The notes under the pieces: model-generated
What the model was told of the DNA's origin: nothing
The model's input: only the letters and a program-made list of their open reading frames with translations
The model's database searches: none
NCBI RefSeq assembly: GCF_028583425.1
Contig: NC_072791.1
Coordinates: 194,532,311 to 194,596,310, forward strand
Source of the DNA: Eublepharis macularius
Lineage: Eukaryota > Chordata > Lepidosauria > Squamata > Eublepharidae
Reading direction: 5' to 3'
DNA length: 64,000 nt
Position numbers and translations under genes: made by a program
In this document: positions 58,141 to 64,000 of the stretch, piece by piece
Numbering within the stretch: the first letter of the stretch is position 1
Layout: each line of letters starts with the position of its first letter

Positions 58141-58414
58141 CAGTTATACAGGGCTTTTTTCTGGGAAAAGAGGTGGTGGAACTCTGGGTTGCCCTCAGAG
58201 AAAATGATCACATGGCTGGTGGCCCCGCCCCCTGATCTCCAGACGGAGGGGAGTTTAGACTGCCCTCCGCGCCACTCGGCAGCACAGAGGGCAATCTAAA
58301 CTCCCCTCAGTCTGGAGATCAGGGGGTGAGGCCACCAGCCATGTGACCATTTTCAAGAGGTTCTGGAACTCCGTTCCACTACGTTCCAGCTGAAAAAAAA
58401 ACCCTGCAGTTATA
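58141..58414. mobile_element. Non-autonomous hAT element with 8-bp target duplication
   Basis: The element (58149-58406, 258 bp) has CAGGGCTTTTTT and AAAAAACCCTG ends and long complementary arms with a GC-rich centre. An exact 8-bp duplication, CAGTTATA, flanks it (58141-58148 and 58407-58414). End sequence and 8-bp duplication together are diagnostic of hAT transposons. Confidence 0.88.
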
Positions 58415-58482
58415 CCCTTCTAAGCCGAGAGAAGTCAGTGTACTTAGAAGGGTGTTGCTCTGCTTAGGACTGCACTACAGAC
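58407..58482. mobile_element. Small palindromic MITE, target of the hAT insertion
   Basis: TATACCCTTCTAAGCCGAGA is inverted against TACTTAGAAGGGTG, followed by GCTTAGGACTGCACT. The hAT duplication includes its first bases, so this MITE was present first. Confidence 0.6.
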
Positions 58483-58599
58483 CAATCAGGTAGTAAGCCC
58501 AGTGTTTCATGTGAGAACAACGAACAGAAATAACTGCAACTGTGACTAATCAAAGGTATATATAAAAGGCATTTTTAGTTAACTGTTTTGTATTTCTAT

Positions 58600-60557
58600 C
58601 CAACATTCTGCTCCCACACATGAAAAAATGTATTTCAATGCAAGTCCCTAAAACAATATTTGAATGGAAAGTCCCAAAACTATGTACACAGCCACATGAA
58701 TATTTAAGCATAAAACTAAATACAATTTCCTTTTATTTAACAAAAACAAACATGAATTATTTTAGAGCACTGCAAATATCCCAGTATTTGCCACTTATAT
58801 CTACAATTCCATTGATTGATCAAAGCGAGGATCACACAGCAATTTCAGTTGACAAATGCAACATTAACTGTACAGGAACAGATGTAAGGAGAAAGAAGCA
58901 CACCTGTTACTGAGGATTCTGCTGTCTGCATTGCCGCTCAATTGCATAGGTCTACTTCAGTAGCAATTAATTCTGTGGCTGCAGGTTTATGTAAATGTTA
59001 AAACTACTTCATTGACATTGTGTAATTATTAAAACTGATTTATAATACACAAATTCACCACCACCTCTTTTACTATTTGCAGAAAGTGGAGTTTGTTTTT
59101 CCTTCCCTACCTCTATTCTCCTGAATTTTAAAAGTTATCTAGACTATAAAAATAAGATACTACTTTTCTAAGTATTGAGGGGAGGGGGGATATCTATATA
59201 CAAACTTAAGTATTCAGTTGCATTGACTTCTTTACACATTTGCAGCCTAGTTCAGATATAATTTTGGTAGTTTTGTGTCGATGCTGCTCTCCTTTCAGAA
59301 TCTTCAAGACCCACCAAATCCAAAACTGCCTCCTTATGCCTGAGAATAAATATCAGCTGGCAAACAGAGTTTTCACTACTTTCCATATATGTAGCAACTC
59401 CAGCGCTGTTTGTCAGCAAACAGATTCCAGATGCATTCCCTGTAGATCAGATACTGGTCTGCCCTAGTCAACACATCCTTTTCTTTGTTCAGCTTCATCC
59501 TTGCTGTCAAGTTTCAGAAGGGGAAAGGAGCAGGAATATTAAACATCACTAAGATCCACTGCTGAGCTCTGAATGAGAGCAATTAATACTAATTCACACC
59601 TCCAATTTTTCCCCAGACTTATTTCTTAGGTTTGTTTATCATCCTTAATCGAGAACAGAAGTTGCCAAAACACTCATGATAATGTTTGGATTCTTCTGTA
59701 CCTGTTTATCACAGGGAGTGTTCCGTAAGCTGCTGTCTTTGGAGCGCTGTTGTAATGTGTGGCATTGGTAAGGCACTTTTGTGAGGCTGCTTTTGCAACA
59801 TTTCATACACAAAATCATACAGTGTCAATAAACGAATTGCTAAAGACTTCCTATTTTATTCCCTCACTTTGCTGCTAGCAAATACGCTACAACACATAAG
59901 ACTAAACCTGAAGTTGCAAGATCCAGCTAAAGTTAAGCTCTTTTCAGTCCCACTGATTTTAAATGAGAAAATATATTTAGCCCCCCACCCCCTGCAATAA
60001 AATCAATGGGATTCAGACTAGCTCTAACTGCGCCAGGATCTTGCTCTTTGTTGTTCACTGAAGAAAGGAAAACTCGCATAAATTGCCATTCTAGAGAGCA
60101 CCCTGCTAACTATAGCAATTCATTTCAGTGTAACAATTCAAGGCAACAGATGGCAGAATTATTATTTAAACTTATGCATACATTTGTGAGCATAATTATT
60201 AGGCAGCTATAAACATTAAGAATCGCATACGCCGGAATTATACAGCATGTTGCAACATATCATTCGCTGTGGGCAAAGTGGAAATGAACATGGTTGATTA
60301 TCAGGGCAGCGAACTTTTCTGCTCCCCGTTTTATGCTCCGAAGCAGCATTTTTCAGCTTAAAGACAAAACATATTGCTATAAATTATATATTCTCTTTCC
60401 CAGGCATCAAGGCCCTGTGTGAAGTTTCTATACTCCACTTGACAATACATACCCCCAAACAACCCTGCATTTACAAATACTCTTCAGGAATATGCCATTA
60501 ACTTTAAAGTAGGTCTCTGCAGTGGTGATTAAAGTGCAAAATATTTGGCGTGGAATC
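58600..60557 (-). other. Putative 3' UTR of the upstream gene
   Basis: On the minus strand this follows the stop codon at 60558-60560. It is free of recognisable repeats, unlike the rest of the intergenic region, which is common for conserved 3' UTRs. Minus-strand AATAAA motifs occur near 59850 and 58730 and could mark alternative polyadenylation sites. The 3' boundary is a guess. Confidence 0.35.
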
Positions 60558-60647
60558 CTAGTGTTGGTCATATCTTGCTTCGATGGTCGCTGAGGAATCA
60601 AGACTGGATCGCCCGTTGACGGCAACAGTATTTAATGGAGGACCAAC
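60558..60647 (-). CDS. COBLL1: Terminal coding exon, candidate COBLL1 last exon
   Basis: On the minus strand TTTTTCTCGTTCAG is a good acceptor, with CAATGAC as a possible branch point. Phase 0 gives VGPPLNTVAVNGRSSL followed by 13 more residues and a TAG; the other two phases stop early or give improbable sequence. I recognise no domain: if this is COBLL1, it is the tail beyond the WH2 region. The assignment rests on gene order, because COBLL1 lies immediately upstream of GRB14 on the same strand in mammals. The sequence alone does not prove it. Confidence 0.5.
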   Translation of the reverse strand, partial: VGPPLNTVAVNGRSSLDSSATIEARYDQH

Positions 60648-60676
60648 CTGAACGAGAAAAAGGTCATTGTTAAGGT

Positions 60677-60694
60677 CACACACACACACACACA
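60677..60694. repeat. CA microsatellite
   Basis: About nine CA units, about 30 bp upstream of the putative acceptor at 60648-60649. Confidence 0.9.
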
Positions 60695-61199
60695 AAAGCC
60701 AGCCGTGGCTCAACCTAGAAGACACCCACTATAAAACTAAATAATCCCAGAAGCTATCCTTGATCATGTGAAAATTGTAAATATTAGATGCCGGAATTAG
60801 CAGCAGCCGTGTGGCCTGTGCTCGGGGGTCAGGATGGGGCTTTAGGCTGAGCCAAGGGTTCCTTTCTTCAGAACAGCAGGCGGGATCGGAAGAGCCTGGA
60901 TGAACTGGGCCCCACAGATCAGGTCTGCTCAAGAGGGTGTTTTCCTTCCCCTGACTCAGAAGGGCACCTTGAGCTGGGAAGCCCTGAAGTTAATTACTGA
61001 GCTCAGGGAAACCCTTAGGAAGGATTCCTGTGTTTCAGAACATGTGATTTGGGGGGGGGGGGAGAGAAGCTTTATCTGTGGTCAGTTAATTGGTTTTCAA
61101 ACAAAAAGACTATCCTGGACCTCTGTGTTAGGTACGTGTTTTATTTTTAAACTGAAAGTAACACATGACACTTAGAGCATGTCAGTGCTTGCGGGGCCA

Positions 61200-62060
61200 G
61201 CTCAAGGGCTGAGGGTGCTTGGGCAATCAACAAAATACGCATGAAAACAGTGTGTGGAGAAAAACAGGACTCAGCTTTATTGATAAAGAGCGTTGGCCCT
61301 GCTTAGGGCGTGGACCCCAGCATTGGCTGACCCGCCTGCCAGCTGATGACCCCCCCCCTCGCCTTTTCAGCTCACCTGCTGAAAGGGGAACCAAGGGATA
61401 ACTGTTAGTGGGAACCACAATGAGAGGTAGCCTCTACATGGTTCCCCCGTCACCTGGAAGCAGGCATACTCTGGCAGCCCGCAAGCCGGGCTTGCTGCTG
61501 CCATGCTTGCTCCAAGATCCCTTATGAGGATACCCATCTATGGGGATCCCTGTTTCTCGCCAAGGGATCTGAGCCCAGCTCCAAAACAGCCAACCCAAAG
61601 TTGTGACAAAACGTAAAATTACAGTAATGAACAAAATCCCGCATGTAAAACCCTGTATGTTATACAGAATGAGTAACAAACTGCCGCTCCCAAAGTTGTG
61701 ACTAGAATAACAAAATTGCTAACTCCCAAACCAAACTCCCATGCAACTCCTTAACGTTACATAATTAAATAACACTGCCCCACAAATAACCTACAACTAT
61801 CAACTAGAAGAAAGGTGAGTGGGTGGGGATTGCTGTTTGAAGCCCAAGTGACGAATGTATGAGGGGAAACTTTGCTTCTCAGGTCCATCAACATCGCCCT
61901 GCCCTCCTTTACTCAGCCGGGATTTGAATCCCGCGGCTCACCACACAGCTGTAGGAGCCCGTATCCATGGGGCCAGCTGGGAAAGAGGCCGGTCTTGCCT
62001 CCAACCCCACTTCGTGCAGCCCGCAAACTCCAGCTCCAGTAAGTTCAGGGCCAGGGGCTT
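61200..62060 (-). repeat. Unclassified retroelement-like sequence
   Basis: Composition rises and the text looks repeat-derived. A minus-strand AATAAAGCTGAG (reverse of about 61269-61281) resembles an LTR polyadenylation signal. No termini, duplication or protein were recognised. The left 61219-61440 part includes a (C)n run at about 61350. Confidence 0.3.
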
Positions 62061-64000
62061 CTCACACCAGTGGTATACACATGTGAAAAAGAGGAAGTCC
62101 ATTCCAATGCACTTTTATCAACTTTCTGAATTGACCAATGGCCCTGCAGACACCTGAACCATCTTGCCCTTTACATTGCATGTGTGATTCTACCATGACA
62201 GTGAGCTGGAGCACATGATGGAAATATTCTAGAGAAAAATAGCTTCAAACCCCTACCTCATTTGACCCACTTGGTTAGCAATTACTGTGGGCTTTATTCA
62301 ACAGGAATAAAGCTGCAGCACAAAAGGCCAGAGTTTGGCTCTGCATGCTAGCAAGTTATTAAAGAAAAAAAATGTGTTTGGCTGAGAAAAGCAGCAATTT
62401 TTGTCTCCTTTCTTGAATGCTTGGCGGACACAGAGAGCACCTGACAGAACTTTTACCGACTTAGCCCAACTTTGCCATTTAAATATCAGTTAAATATTCT
62501 TTCAGTTGCACTTTACATATGTGAATCTGGTAACTTCTGGTTTGCTGACATTACAGTTTAATCCTTTCTGTGTAGAAGATCTCACTTTAAAAATTAAAGC
62601 AACATTTTAAAGATATTGCCTGACTTCATCTTCACAGCATGTTTAAAAATAAATTTGATGCCACATTTTTTTCTCACTGTAGCTTCACTTCCTTACATTT
62701 GTTAGATGGTGAATAAGCACAGTTGTTCACATGAAATGCGTTTTAAATAAATTAGCTTTCTTCTGCAATTAAGCAAAACTGAAGGAAATCTGAATGACTT
62801 TCTGAATAAAAACAGGATTCACCAACATAGCCTATGTTATTCAATAGGATTTGATAACAAAACTGTCAATTTTAATTCAGACTTTCATCGATAGCCCTGG
62901 ATACTAGAATTAAGCATGTAAAAGCCCCCCAGACCTTTAAGGCTCCTGGGAATTATGCAGTCCCTGACTTATTAGCCCTCCCTCAGGGCACAACTTGGGA
63001 ACAAGGGAGCTGTGCAGTCACTGAACATGTCTGAGAATGCCTGGGGAAACTGTTCAAGGATTGATATATACTCTGTAGGCCCTTGTCCCGGTGATTCTGG
63101 ACTAGAGTGAAGCTAGGCACAACAGGTTTTATTGTATATAATGAGACTTTGCCAATGCTGTAACTTAGTCCAGTTTGGGGAACTTCACTTAGCTTGGTCA
63201 GACAACCTCAGTGACAGCTCACGGAGCTCCCTGAGTCATTGAGTTCCTTAAAAATCAGCCTTCTGAACCTTTTGCCTGAGCTGTGATTCGTGTCCAAGAT
63301 CTGGGTGAACAGCAAAGTCATTGTTTCAATTTCCATGAAATTTGCTCAGCTGTTTGACAAAAAGCTTCCTTCTCCACAAACTTCTCATGAGCACAGAAAA
63401 GATACCACTTTCTGAGAGATGCTCTCTCCCCATGATGGTGCTGTCCTTAAAAAAAAAAAAAAAAAAACCTTTCACACTCACACAGCATGCCAGAACTACC
63501 CAACAAAAGCACTTTGACTCCCCCACAAATGGCAGTTGATAATAGTTTACTCTAATTTTCAGCGCTGTCCTAAAGTAGATTCACACCCTTCTAGGCTTAA
63601 TGAATTTAGAAGAGTATAACTACTCCGGGGTGCACACTATTGAGGGCATTGGCTCAGGACTTAGGAACCTGAACACCTGAGATGCAGGACTCTAATTTCC
63701 TTGCCTTGTTGACCAAGTTAGTTGTTGTGAAGGCACTGGAAACCGTCTGTAACAGACAAGACATGACTTGGAGGAAAGAGCAGGAGGTGAAACATCTTCA
63801 TAGGGACAGAGCAATCGAAAACAGGAAAAACAGATAGGAGAAAACCTGGATGGCTTATCAAAGGGGGCTTAGCTAAAGAAGGTGGTATTGGGGGGGAAAG
63901 AACTGAATGAGGTAGAAGTAATGACTTTAAAGGGTGAAATTCAAGGAAGGCACAATTGAGCATGGCTATTTTACAACAGGGGTCTCCAACCTTTTTCCTG
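62060..64000. other. Probable intron of the upstream gene, nothing specific seen
   Basis: AT-rich, largely unique sequence. A poly(A) run lies at about 63449-63467 and a MITE trace (CACCCTTCTAGGCTTAATGAA) near 63587. No further exon with both splice sites was found. Confidence 0.4.

Overview
This window is eukaryotic, non-coding-rich vertebrate DNA, best read as a squamate reptile (lizard or snake). The repeat content supports this: Sauria-type tRNA SINEs, 5S rRNA-derived SINEs with a Bov-B-like 3' tail, squamate-type L1, CR1 and L2 LINEs, many small palindromic elements, and a full-length DIRS retrotransposon. No prokaryotic genes, CRISPR arrays or operons are present.

Host genes, both on the minus strand. 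The first three coding exons of GRB14 (growth factor receptor-bound adaptor) can be read directly: exon 1 at 41342-41481 inside a CpG island, exon 2 at 37607-37739, and exon 3 at 2803-2959, which encodes the Ras-association (RA) domain start. Splice sites and reading phase agree across all three (2, 0, then 1). Intron 1 is 3.6 kb and intron 2 is 34.6 kb; intron 3 runs off the left edge. About 19 kb upstream of GRB14 a short terminal coding exon with a good splice acceptor (60558-60647) is a candidate last exon of COBLL1, the gene expected there by vertebrate synteny.

Mobile elements. Intron 2 of GRB14 holds an apparently complete 5.7 kb DIRS element (3088-8748), in the same orientation as GRB14 and ending only about 128 bp from the exon 3 acceptor. 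It has near-identical inverted terminal repeats, an internal complementary region, and three long open frames: Gag; RT/RNase H/methyltransferase-like; and tyrosine recombinase with all key residues. Gag and Pol are in the same frame, separated by one TGA whose following bases (CAA TCA) fit the CARYYA stop-readthrough context. The rest of intron 2, intron 1 and the intergenic region (41.7-60.5 kb) is a mosaic of older elements: L2, CR1, L1 and an R4-like LINE fragment, MIR-like SINEs, tRNA SINEs, a hAT MITE with an exact 8-bp duplication, a 200-bp foldback family flanked by CTNAG, palindromic elements with hammerhead-ribozyme-like cores, and a GC-rich element with iterated hairpins. Several insertions are nested with readable target-site duplications, so their relative ages can be ordered.
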